DNA of 64,000 nucleotides from Cololabis saira. Taxonomy: Eukaryota; Chordata; Actinopteri; Beloniformes; Belonidae. A model generated the notes under the pieces. It saw only the letters and a list, made by a program, of their open reading frames with translations, ran no database searches and was not told the DNA's origin. Positions within the stretch are counted from its first letter, which is position 1; every line of letters starts with the position of its first letter. The position numbers and the translations under genes are program-made. The stretch lies in contig NC_084592.1 in assembly GCF_033807715.1 (NCBI RefSeq), positions 21,948,501 to 22,012,500 of the forward strand. The letters run 5' to 3'. Positions 36,151-49,059 of this stretch are shown in pieces.

Positions 36151-36400
36151 CTGCTCACGTCACACTTTTCATGAATGGAGGTGTCTGACGCAGCGAGGAC
36201 GCGGCTCAAAGAGCACTGGAGGAGGAGGGGGGAGGAGCGCTGGGGGCGGAGCTCCCCCCGCAGACTTAGCAGGGAGGCGGGGCGAAGAGAGATGAAGAGG
36301 AGAGCAGAGGAGGGGAGATGGAGTGGGGGGGCGGGGGGCGGCATTTCAAAGCAACACCAGCTGGGAACAGCAGGTTAGGCTGCGACAGCGTCTCTGTAAG
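36150..36400. promoter_or_regulatory. candidate GC-rich promoter
   Basis: A GC-rich island with several GC boxes (GGGGCGGAGC, GGCGGGGCG, GGGGCGGGGGGCGG) and a TCACGTCAC CRE-like site at its left edge (about 36157). A good plus-strand donor (TCTCT|GTAAGTAGG, about 36395) follows it. On the minus strand the same block could serve as a distal map3k13 start. Direction is undetermined. Confidence 0.4.
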
Positions 36401-36542
36401 TAGGACAGACTGTTTTTTTGCACAAGAGAAAATCCCTTTGTACCAACTCAGTGATCGGTTCTGTCCATGCCAATTGTGACACTCGGCCGTGGGCCGGATC
36501 GTACATTCATCCCAATATTAGTCCTACAAACACTGTCTGCAG

Positions 36543-37435
36543 TAGGGATGGGCGGTATGGACTAAAAAAATGTATCACGATAATTTCTGACATTTATCCC
36601 GATAACGATAAAAATGACGAAAAACAAATACCAATTCAACTCCACCTTTTTAACTATAAATCTATCTCGCTCTCAGATCCGCCATGTTTGTCATCAACGG
36701 GAATTTATCCTTCCTTCCTTCCTTCCTTCCTTCCTTCCTTCCTTCCTTCCTTCCTTCCTTCCTTCCTTCCTTCCTTCCTTCCTTCCTTCCTTCCTTCCTT
36801 CCTTCCTTCCTTCCTTCCTTCCTTCCTTCCTTCCTTCCTTCCTTCCTTCCTTCCTTCCTTCCTTCCTTCCTTCCTTCCTTCCTTCCTTCCTTCCTTCCTT
36901 CCTTCCTTCCTTCCTTCCTTCCTTCCTTCCTTCCTTCCTTCCTTCCTTCCTTCCTTCCTTCCTTCCTTCCTTCCTTCCTTCCTTCCTTCCTTCCTTCCTT
37001 CCTTCCTTCCTTCCTTCCTTCCTTCCTTCCTTCCTTCCTTCCTTCCTTCCTTCCTTCCTTCCTTCCTTCCTTCCTTCCTTCCTTCCTTCCTTCCTTCCTT
37101 CCTTCCTTCCTTCCTTCCTTCCTTCCTTCCTTCCTTCCTTCCTTCCTTCCTTCCTTCCTTCCTTCCTTCCTTCCTTCCTTCCTTCCTTCCTTCCTTCCTT
37201 CCTTCCTTCCTTCCTTCCTTCCTTCCTTCCTTCCTTCCTTCCTTCCTTCCTTCCTTCCTTCCTTCCTTCCTTCCTTCCTTCCTTCCTTCCTTCCTTCCTT
37301 CCTTCCTTCCTTCCAAAAATCAGCTTTACACAAAAACATCATCAACGGGAATTTCTCGTTTTTACTGCGAGAAATTCTTATCGTTAGGAATTTTTTGACG
37401 GTATATCGTGAACGGTAAAATATCGCCCATTCCTA
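36543..37435 (+). mobile_element. hAT-like microsatellite-bearing element, copy 2 (TSD GTCTGCAG/GTCTGCAA)
   Basis: Ends TAGGGATGGGCGGTATGG and AAAATATCGCCCATTCCTA. Target duplication at 36535-36542 and 37436-37443 with one mismatch. The internal 607-bp (TTCC)152 run makes up two thirds of its length. Outer arms (TGTATCACGATAATTTCTG and CTATCTCGCTCTCAGATCCG) match the other copies. Confidence 0.9.
36708..37314. repeat. (TTCC)n microsatellite, ~152 pure units
   Basis: 607 bp without a single interruption, all pyrimidine on the plus strand. It has H-DNA (triplex) potential. All open frames across it, up to 326 codons, are repeat artefacts. Confidence 0.99.
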
Positions 37436-40400
37436 GTCTGCAATACAAAACATCTCGCTTTTGTGCTCAGCACAAAGTGCACAATGGCAGCCAAAATGCC
37501 AAATACAGCCAGCCTGTCCAGTTATAACCATTCATAATCCTTTCCACCGAGCCACATACCGAGCCAATCACAACAGGGGAGGCAATGACTCATACAAGAA
37601 AGTCCAAGATCCACGATGGGATCATGGCACCACGATGGCAGCAGGGTTCCTAATTATACCTTGGATAAAAAAGTTTTTTTTTAAACTGCAAAATCAACAA
37701 CAGTCATGGTTCCTACACCACTCCATGCCCTTTTTAAGCGATACGCCTATCTAAAGGTTTCCAGAGGCATTTTCTTTTGCATCCGATGGTTCTTTTCCTT
37801 GGACATCAAAGAGAAAATGAACCAGGAAGGGTGGAAAAGCTTAAAATAAGGCAGCAAAAGATTGCTTTCCTCTTTGGGATGGTGGGTGAGGACATAAACA
37901 TAATTAAAAAGCAATTAAGCAAAGTAAATATTATACTTGGTGCTATTATGGGTTTAATTATGATAAATACAGATAACCAAAAAGTCTGATAGCTGCTGTT
38001 TTCTGCTCTGCTGTCATTCAAGACAATACGCTGCTAGTCACAGTATTGGTAAATAATTCATTAACAACACTGTAGACATGATTAACAACACGTGAATTAT
38101 GCATGGATGGTATCTTAATAAAAAGGATCCAAATCAGCAGGTGAAATCTGATTAAGTTAGTGACTGTGGTTAGTGTTTTATCCGTGCTTTCTAACTATTT
38201 AGCAGATTTTGGATGCTTCCTCCATCAAATCAAAGCCAAGCACTTTAAACAGAGAGAAAACATTACATAGAAATTAAGAAAACACCTTTATTTAACATTA
38301 ACAGTTTTCATGATTTGGTTTCTGAATTATAACTTTAAATTGTTGTGCCTCTTCTACGTTAAATCAGTCAATTTCAGATTTTTACAAGTTCTTCATGTTT
38401 CCACATCTTTGATGATTAATCAATACATTTTACAGCAAGAAAAAACTAATGAGTATTCAGCAATCTTGTATCAAAGTAAGTTGAAAAAGTCAGCTGGTTG
38501 TGGTTTAAAGTATATTTAAATAACCTTTGTTGTTTTGTTTTGTCTTCAAATTATGCAGAGTATATTTGTGCATTAAAATGACACAGGTATGACTTCACCG
38601 TGAACAAGAGCTGGCTCTAGAGGACTAAGAGGTAAAGGAAACCTGTTTCATTATTACTAATTGTAACCTGAAATAAACAGATAATTGAGCAACAGATTTG
38701 GTCTCAGTATACTCAAATTTCAAATAAAAAGCAAGCAATTAATAACAGGTATATTTAATGCAATTCTTCCATGACTGAAAGGCAGCAGCAAAAATAAATA
38801 AATGAAGCCAAAAGGGCAGAGCCAAAATGTCAGAGGAATTGTTCGTTCCTCTCCCCAAAAGGTCGTCCAGTATCCCTGAAGATCCGCGACCGTCTCCTCT
38901 CAGCGTGCTACTGGAGTGTTTCCGCTTTATTCAGCCATTCTTCTGGCCAGCGGGCGCTGCGCATGTGTAATGCATGTTTTCATGAGTTCAGGTGTGTTCA
39001 TGGCTCCCACTGACCTGTCGGTGGTTTCTGAGCATCTCAGGGGTCTGCACAGCGGGAGGTGCTCTCCGGCTCCACTCGGTCTTTTCTCTCACCTGGACAT
39101 AAGCACAAAAGCAGGGGAAAGATGTGATATATGGGAGTGACATGAAGACTGGTCGGTGCTGTCAAACCAGCAAGATTTTCCAATTTTTTTTAAAATTGAA
39201 GGGCCATGACATAATAACCATATATGAGTAAAGGGGGACCACCTTAGACAAAGAGACTGAACTCTTACAGCCAAAAGGGGAGGGGCTTTAATCAAAGAAG
39301 ACTGATCCATAGAGGCCCGAGGGTGAGGAGGAATAGCTCAGGGAGCAGATGCTTCCCCCAGTGCTCTTGTTTCAGCCCAAACCCCTGGGGAAGGCAGTGA
39401 TGGGGCGGGGCAGCAGGAATGCAATGATGCACGCATGGAGAGCATTGGGGGGTGTATTTCAGAGCGGCATTGTCCCCTCTCTCTCCTCAAGCCACACCCC
39501 AGCAGGAGACCCTGCCAGAGCAGAAGGACTGGTATCCTGGGGCGAGGGGGAGGCAGAGGCGCCGATAAATGCCGTGAAATGACAGTCAAATGAGTCACAG
39601 TGCAAAAGGCTGTGGACGCCAGCTTTTACAGGACTGTTATTTTAAGGGGATAGTGAGTGGATGGTGTAGGCCACTGCTGGATTTCCTACAAATACACCTC
39701 TCTGATCCATAGTTGAAGCCCTCCTTTGGTTATGATTAAAAGAAAACTGGTGGTAGATGCTGAACTGTTATTCTTGTCGTCCAGTTGAAGATACATAAAA
39801 GACCAGGGGGATTCCCAAAAATAGGGCTCTAGTTAAATATTGACAGAGAGAGAAGCGGGCATTCGATATCCATAGGCGAGAGGAATTCTAATGCCTGATC
39901 TGTTTGCTCAGCGGGAACGTCGAGCCCTGCTGCAACAGCTTAAATTCCAAAGTTCAGCTGATCATAAGCCTCTGCACTCATGTGGAAGAGCACGTAAAGC
40001 CTCAGTGAAAAATGTGAAACAAGCCACAATTAAGTATTCACAATACACAGATTAGATCATTATAAGAATAAATCTTCTAAAGTCACTAAAGTCACAGCCA
40101 ATTCAGCCAGTCTGTAAACATAAACTCCCTAGACGTTTAGAAAGTTTCAGCTGCGGAAAACCATGGAAATCCATGGCTGAAAAGTTTCAAGCTCTTAAAA
40201 CCACAGACAGGTGATGCGAATGGCAATGAGCATCCTGTTGTGATGCGAAATTCTTGTGGAAAACCACGACTCCAGGCATTCATGCTACTCTGACTCATAA
40301 CACCCACCTAAACGTCATCGCAGGCCAAGTGCATCTCCTCACAGAAACAGCACAACCTGATGGCAGCAGCCTCCTAAACACACTTAGAAATAAATAAAAC

Positions 40401-40627
40401 AAAAAACAGGAACTGCTAGTACAAGACAGATCTGTCCTCCAGACTCTTGACTTCATCTGATGTCACTGTTGCAGTAGTGAAGGACAGGACAGGTTATTTG
40501 GACACTTTTAATATTGTAAATGATGGATGTATGAGCATATTTCAAATAATCAAATGCTATGTCAGACAACACAAAAAGGGTGAGACTGAACAGTGTGTGT
40601 CATCAACAGGGCAGTCCTGACCTTTAA
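37436..40627. other. non-coding stretch
   Basis: No conserved exon seen. One segment (38925-39050) recurs inverted at 41690-41815. Otherwise AT-rich unique sequence. Confidence 0.55.
38925..39050 (+). repeat. inverted duplicate segment, left copy
   Basis: CCATTCTTCTGGCCAGCGGG through CTGAGCATCTCAGGGGTCTG is roughly 80% identical, reverse-complemented, to 41690-41815 (for example CAGGTCAGT...GCCATGAACACACCT and GAGATGCTCAGAAACCACC). No known family recognised and no conserved frame. Confidence 0.7.
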
Positions 40628-40799
40628 AGGGGACCTATTATGAAAAACACGTTTTTTTTCTTGCTTTAACATATATAAAGTGGTCTCCCCTCAGCCTGCC
40701 AACTCAAAGAAGGAGGAAAGCAACCAAATTCTGCAGTGTCTGTACAGCCGCCCGGATGAGCCATCTAGTGTCATGTGACTTCTACGAGCCGTTCAGATT

Positions 40800-40831
40800 C
40801 TGCTCCTGTCATGACGTCACGACAGGAGCAG
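40800..40831. repeat. 32-bp palindrome centred on a CRE (TGACGTCA)
   Basis: Arms CTGCTCCTGTC and GACAGGAGCAG are perfect complements around ATGACGTCAC, which contains the consensus cAMP response element at 40812-40819. It lies within the TTAA-flanked element. Confidence 0.85.
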
Positions 40832-41257
40832 AGGTTTGGCCTCCGATGCGTGAAACCACGCCCACAACTAAAAACCGTGTCCTAACTGTATGCGAGCGTC
40901 CGACTATCGCATCGCACTGCGTGACATCGGACGCTCTCTGTCCATCTCCCTCCAGCAGCTGCCACTTTATTGAGGTTTTTGTAGTGAAATGAGGAGGTAT
41001 CATAGAGATAACTTCTCATTTCAACTAACTGGATCAGCCGTTCCTCATCCGTGACCGTTTCCTACAGCGCTTTCAACCGGCTTTCACCGCGAGCGACAGG
41101 AAGAAAATAGAAGCCTGTATCCGACAAATGTTCAGCTCAAAACGGTGCGCTGCACAGCGCTGCGGCCAGTTAGGACAGTCCAATAGAAAATAAAGCAATG
41201 GAATTGATTTTGTCGCTGACGCTCGCTCACATCGCATGCAAGACACGGTGTAAAGGC

Positions 41258-41345
41258 TGATTTATGGTTCCGCGTTACACCAACGCAGAGCCTACAGCGT
41301 AGGGTCTGCGTCGATTTAACGCAGAACCATAATTCAGGCTGAACT
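41258..41345. repeat. short palindromic MITE module (GTTCCGCGTTA type)
   Basis: GGCTGATTTATGGTTCCGCG at the left pairs with CGCAGAACCATAATTCAGGC at the right. It is an inverted relative of 9672-9775, nested in the TTAA-flanked element. Confidence 0.65.
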
Positions 41346-41689
41346 CCGCCGGCCGGAGCTTCCGCCATTTTTCCGTAGCGGTGTATCGCGTCATTCAGGC
41401 AGCCAATCAGCACAGTGCCTCATTATCATAGCCCCGCCCACTCAGAATCCCACATAGATAATGAGGTTAGAAACAGTAAAGATAAAGACATGGCCCAGAG
41501 GCTGAATGTCTAATTTATATAGAAAAAACAATCAAAAGCTTGTTTTTAAAGACATTCAAGGCCTGTTTAAAATAGACATTAAATGCCATAATAGGTCCCC
41601 TTTAAGTCAAAAGCTGGAGAATTTCTTTGATACACCATTCTTTTTCTAACAGCATCAAGAACAATAGTGAAAGCATTTTAATTTCTAAA

Positions 41690-41815
41690 ATGCAGACCTC
41701 TGAGATGCTCAGAAACCACCTGACAGGTCAGTACAAGCCATGAACACACCTACTGTGTGGCCTCATAAAGACATGCATACACAAGCGGAGCGCCCACTGG
41801 CCACAAGAATGGCAG
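41690..41815 (-). repeat. inverted duplicate segment, right copy
   Basis: Reverse-complement partner of 38925-39050. Together they bracket the TTAA-flanked element at 40628-41601, but are not its terminal repeats. Confidence 0.7.
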
Positions 41816-43505
41816 CAGAGCTGCCAAAATCTTCCTTAATTAACTTTGACTCCAGCTTCCCGAACTAGCGCAGAACATTGACTGAAATATTTATGGTTCA
41901 TCACTTGAGACCTTTGTTGTGCATGAAGGTAATAATAACAAAAGAAGGATGGTGCCGTTCTTGATAATCCTACCTCCTCTGATGAACCAGTCATCTATAC
42001 CGCCACTCGATTCATCCATCCATCATCTAAACCCACTTCTTCCTGGTCAGGGTCACAGAGTTCTGCTGGAGCTTTTCCCAGCAGCCTTATGGGAGTATCT
42101 GTTCCTACGACGACAATAAAGTTAGTTCTTAGGTATTCTCAAAAATGTTTTGAGCTCCTGTAATCGGGGATCCTTTATTTATTTATTTGCATTTCATGAT
42201 GATTCATCTGCAACAAAGTTTAACTTGTGCTCAGAGCTAGTTTAATCTTTAAATCTTTTAATCATTCATAGTATTATTAATTACTGCACTAGTTTTTCAT
42301 AAAACCGGACTTCTCTAAGACTCCCGGTGGACCATGTGTGCAGCCATAACATAATAACGTGACTTAATATGATTTATTTTTCAGCTTTTTACAATTAGAC
42401 AAATCTCTTGGTGAAGCGAGACCAGTTCTGAAGCAAAGATTTGAAAGAGTCGGACCTCAGTCTTTCAGTTTATCTCATTCCAGCGACGGCCAAAGCTTCC
42501 TGCTCTGCCTCAATCTGTGGCACAGACATGATGAACAGTCAGTCTGCGTTTCGTGTTCCCCAACTTCACATCCCAGCGTAACAGAGCTGTAAACCACACT
42601 GGCTCTGCTCCGTTATACACACTCATTACTATTTCACCAGCAGCGGAACAGCAGCATTGACAGCTCCCGTGTCCCCCGCATTAATAAGAGACAAAGCAAC
42701 ATCGTGCACACACATGAGCTTACAGCGGTTTACCTTTCCAATCTGCCAGCACAGGCAGGGACCAGGACACACACGGAGCTCCAAACACACGCACGTCTAT
42801 AATTACTGACTAATAAACAAAACTTCCACTGAAGGAAGGTAAATCCTAAAATATTCTGGCATACAGGTAGCTGAGTGGTAAAATTAACTACATTTAATAT
42901 GTTTTTAATGCATGGAAGAAACCAGAATATGCAGACAAGACATCCCTCAAACTAATGAAATTCAAAAGTAGAATATTTTCCCTTTAAAACACAGCTGAAA
43001 AGCCAAAAATGTGGGAAAGAAAAACAGCAAAAACTCAAGTAAAGTGTGCATAGGGAGTTTAGAGTTTAAGGCATGTAAAAAGGTCAGATATGCCAACTCT
43101 GTTCAAGGCAGAGATCCTGAACCAGCAACGTCCAAGATAATCAGCGTGATAAACATTTAATTAGTGTGCAAAGCAATTAAACTGCCAATAAAGGCCTTCC
43201 TAAGCTCTTGTGATCGACTCAAAGTCGGATGTTGGCTTGGCATTAGTCTGTCTCAGTCTGCTGAGTCAAAATAAGAGAAAACAAAAATAAAACAGGCATG
43301 CTACTTCAGGCTGTGCATGAACATCACTATTAGTGTGTTTAGTGCAGTAGTGATCAAGTGTAATAAGTGCAATAAAGAGCCTGTTACAATAAAAACTCAA
43401 AAGTTGGTCATACATTAATAGTTGTTAGAAGCTGATAAATAGATTTAGTTTTTTCTCTATTCAGCTTTTAATTTAAGTTTCACAAATCTTAGCACGTTTC
43501 TCTGG
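41816..43505. other. non-coding stretch
   Basis: No exon seen. 42010-42100 (CCATCCATCATCTAAACCC ... GGTCAGGGTCACAGAG ... CCCAGCAGCC) resembles a short fish repeat of the 'ATCCATC...GGTCACGG...CCCAGC' kind; family unknown. Confidence 0.5.
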
Positions 43506-43513
43506 ACACCAAT

Positions 43514-44128
43514 TAGGGCTGGGCGATATGGACCAAAAGTCATATCTCGATATTTTCTAGCTAAATGGCGATACTCGATATATATCTCGATATTTTTTCT
43601 GTGCCTTAATTGGGGTTTCCCCCAAAGCATTATAGCATAGCATCTCTGTTAGCTTCATTTTTTTCTGAGGCAAACCCTTAAAAAAACAGTCAGTTTTAAT
43701 ACAAAGCCTCGTGCCAAATGTCACACAGGCACCTTTATTAACAGAGGTCTGCACAATATCAAAATGTATAAAACAAATGAAATAAAAATAAACTGCCTGC
43801 ATGTATAGAATAAAAATGCTTCTTGAATAAGATAAAACAAATATCCCTTTCCTGCATAACAATTCAATTAAAATACACTGTGCAAGACAGTAACAGGCAG
43901 ACTTTTCCACTGAGGTTGACAGTTGTGCAAATAACAAAACATTTGTGCAAATCTCAAATAAAACATTCAAGTCAATTTGTCACAAAATAAGCTATATCAA
44001 AAACATTTTAAAAAAAATGTAAAAAAAAAAAAAATTAAAAAATCGATATAAATGATATTGTCTCGTACCATATCGTGTTTGAAAATATATCGATATATAT
44101 TAAAATCTCGATATATCGCCCAGCCCTA
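43514..44128 (-). mobile_element. hAT-like element with TAGGGCTGGGCGATAT ends, copy B (TSD ACACCAAT)
   Basis: The same element as 23279-23897 but in opposite orientation and about 90% similar by eye. Perfect 8-bp duplications ACACCAAT at 43506-43513 and 44129-44136. A frame of 137 codons on the minus strand is open here but broken in copy A, so it is not evidence of a gene. Confidence 0.9.
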
Positions 44129-45077
44129 ACACCAATCATCCATGAAATTAACTCCACACCATGTTTCTCTTCTAACTAACACTCTTGTCTTGACTAGCAG
44201 GGTTACTTATTTCATTCATTCTACGAACATGATTATATAGGTCGTCTTTAGCACTGTTTCAACTTGTTTCCCCATTTTTTTTTATTTTTAATTTCTTTTT
44301 TTTTTATCTCCTGCCAACTGCACATCCTTAAATCTTATAATTTAAGGATGTAATTTAAGAATCTTATAATCTTATAAATATTTAATTCAACACAAATTTA
44401 ACTGAGTATGTAGAACGGTTGTGACGGGAAAAGAACCCCTCTGTTGACTCGGTGGGCAAACCTGTCTAGCTGGATGATAGAAATCCCGCCGGCCCAGTTG
44501 ATTGGTTGGTCTTACGTTGGCAGACGCTGACAAGCGAGTCCTGCTCACAACAGCTGCTGATGTTAAGAGACAGATAATACTTGTGAGATTACCGTGCTGA
44601 GCCCACCAACAGCCCCGTACCCTGACCAATCTGCGCCCAGAGGAAATTACATAATCGTGACTGTTCCACACCACTGGAGGATTCTGCCCACACTGCAATG
44701 ACAATCCATCTACGGTATCCCGATTTCCTCTTTATCAAGAGTTCAGAGTGGGCTGCAGCAGCACACAGATGAGGAGCAGCAGGCAAAAAAGCCTGGTTGT
44801 ACTATGTTCCCTCTCAACTGCTGGCACCTGGTAATCCCAAGTATGATTTAGCAGATTGCGTGCAGTGCGATAAAGCTGAACACACAAACCACCCTGAGAT
44901 AACAACACATTTTGGAGGCTCTCCAGGTTTCTTTATTCTAATTATTACACATAAGAGAAATATAGAAGTAGGAGGAAGTGAACACAAGCAGGAACGCTGT
45001 GGCTTTGAAAACAGTTTACCTCCTACTTTCACATCCGTAGAAAAATGACGGAAAGAAAAATGAGGAGGTGTAGTGAG

Positions 45078-46081
<1,004 letters not shown>

Positions 46082-46082
<1 letters not shown>

Positions 46083-46508
46083 GTAGTGAGATTACCGGTA
46101 CTGTTGTGCAGCTGGGGGTGCGTGGCGCTGCTGCTGCTGGTCCACGCCAGGGTGAAAGGTTACAGACGAAGCAGGGTCAGCGCTGTAGGAGGACAGGAGC
46201 AGACCGCAGGGTGGAGACACACCGTACAGTGTGTCATTACAACAGTCTGTTTATGTGAACCAGCATCCTGCAGATGTGGACGTTTCATTCTGCTTTCAGG
46301 AACCCAGATGAATTCTATAATAAATAAAACTTCTCCCCATACAGACACACATTTTTTTTTCCCTAGGTGCTTTCTCCCGCAAGTCTAAAGACATACAATT
46401 TAGGTTATTTGTTGATTTAACCAGACAGGAGTGAGCACGAGCCTGTGTGACTCTCATCTTCACTTGGCCGGACTGGTGACGTGTCTCAGATAGCCTCAAA
46501 CATGAAAA
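46082..46508. other. spacer between two hAT-like copies
   Basis: No coding exon or repeat recognised in these 430 bp. Confidence 0.5.
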
Positions 46509-46516
46509 CTGGCCGG

Positions 46517-47104
<588 letters not shown>

Positions 47105-48435
47105 CTGGCCGGATTGGTTTTGAGAGACCAGGTTCTGCCTCCTGGAGAACTCTGATAGAAATTAGGGTTCTGTTATAAACTAAATCCTTAATTCCTGTTC
47201 CTTATAAGGCTAATCCACTTTTCTAATCTCTCCCTGTCGGTAATGAAAAGATCATAGAGCCCGAGACACTGAGAAATGAGTCACAAGTGTAAACATACGA
47301 TTAGAAACACACAGCAGTGTGGGTTCATACTTGAATAGTTCTTCCTCTATTCGTATTCATGCTCTATTGAAAAGATGCACACATCTGAGGTCAGAGGTAC
47401 TCGCACACACGCAGTCTGGATGACTTGTGTTCTGGTCCTTGCTCCTCCACTCGTGTGTGTTAATATGCTCCCCATGTGGCGCTGCAGGCCGTGGTAATTA
47501 TAGAAGCCCCGCCAGCGCAAATAACATAAGAGAGACGCACGTTTAAAACTGCTGGCTGCTGTGTGGATACATGCCATGTAAATATCACACTTTTTGTGTA
47601 AAAAGGGTTTTATGTTTGGACTTCACAAACTAAATCCAGCACAATATGAGCAGCAAAGCTGACGAGCTCTCAGGGTTCAACAATGCTAAGTTAATCTAAC
47701 CCCCTCACAGTTGCAACTGTAATACCCCTGCCCCAATATAAAATGGATGCAGAGCTTAACCCACTTCTTAACAAAATCCCAGTTCTCAGATAGGCTGACC
47801 AGCCAGTCTCCTGCGAGTGTGTCTAATACACTATTTGACAAATGATAACTCGGTCTGCAGGAGCGCCAGCTGCCCAGACGAGTCCAGAACATGCACAATT
47901 ATTTTTTTCCGAGCAGTGACCAGGTGCCATTATTGGCATTTACAAGTCTGATGTAGACATAAGGAGTTCCAGGCGGGCTCTCGGTGTGACAATCTGGTCG
48001 ACGACAGGAGTGGAGACCGGGCCTGTGGAGCTCAGACGGCGTCATTACTGAAATGTCAGTCGGCATGAAGAAAGGAAAACGAGGACCTGAGGGAGAGAGA
48101 GTACGGAAGAGGGCAGATGGGCGGGAAAGAGAGAGAGGGGCAGAAGAGACATCCCCTTTCACATCCCTCCTTTAGCCCGGCATTTGTTGTTCGCTTGTTT
48201 CCACTCATCTGCTCTTCAAAAGCTGCCCTGCATTCACTGTGAGCAATCAGCACATAAAAACAGCTTTCAAAGGTTTGACAGTTGCGAGGCATCCGTTCAC
48301 TAAAAAAAAACCCGAACAAACTGGATGAAGCATCTTTCTGCTTCTACAAAACTATTATGATTTTGGACACTTTGCACAGATGACACATGGTTGGAGAGTA
48401 GATACTGTTCTACATTTAAACAAAATTATTATTTA

Positions 48436-48437
<2 letters not shown>

Positions 48438-48508
<71 letters not shown>
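48438..48508. repeat. (AT)n microsatellite, split by hAT-like copy 5
   Basis: The AT run resumes on the far side of the element (49037-49057), so the element landed in an existing AT repeat. Confidence 0.9.
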
Positions 48509-48512
<4 letters not shown>

Positions 48513-48869
48513 GATGGGCGGTATGGACAAAAAAAATGTATCACGATAATTTCTGGCATTTAACCCAATAACGATAAAAAAAATACCAATACAAAAAGTG
48601 TCATCAACGGGAATATTTATTTCTTTCAGGCTCATTTCTTTCTTCTTTCTTTCTTTCAGACTCATTTCTTTCTTCTTTCTTTCTTTCAGACTCATTTCTT
48701 TCTTTCTTTCTTTCTTTCTTTCAGGCTCATTTCTTTCTTCTTTCTTTCTTTCAGACTCATTTCTTTCTTCTTTCATGCTCATTTCTTTCTTTCTTTCTTT
48801 CTTCTTTCTTTCAGGCTCATTTCTTTCTTCTTTCTTTCAGGCTCATTCTTTCTTTCTTTCTGGCTCATT

Positions 48870-48929
<60 letters not shown>

Positions 48930-49037
48930 TCAGGCTGATTTCCTCAATTTATCGTTTTTACCGTGAGATGACAAATTCTTATCGTGGGGAATTTTTTTGA
49001 CGGTTTATCGTGAACGGTAAAATATCGCCCATTCCTA
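48508..49037 (+). mobile_element. hAT-like microsatellite-bearing element, copy 5 (in an AT repeat)
   Basis: Ends AGGGATGGGCGGTATGGAC and ATATCGCCCATTCCTA. The target duplication cannot be read because both flanks are ATATATAT. The core is (TTTC)n with regular TTTCAGGCTCATTTC or TTTCAGACTCATTTC spacers (48620-48930), the same spacer idea as copy 3 on the other strand. Confidence 0.85.
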
Positions 49038-49059
49038 ATATATATATATATATATATAA

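Larger units (their letters stand above)
40628..41601. mobile_element. TTAA-flanked inverted-repeat element (piggyBac-like MITE 2)
   Basis: 15-bp perfect terminal repeats AGGGGACCTATTATG and CATAATAGGTCCCCT, each abutting TTAA (40624-40627, 41602-41605). Inside are a CRE-centred palindrome (40800-40831) and a GTTCCGCGTTA module (41258-41345) related to 9672-9775. No transposase, so non-autonomous. Confidence 0.85.

Noticed and set aside
36418..37418. Long open frames of FLPS and GRKE repeats over the TTCC tract
   Set aside because: They are translations of a four-base repeat, open in all frames on both strands; no conserved domain or codon bias.
43557..43970. 137-codon frame starting [15 protein letters not shown], with a partner at 23430-23850
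   Set aside because: It lies inside the TAGGGCTGGGC element; the partner copy breaks the frame, there is no domain, and similarity is explained by the element.
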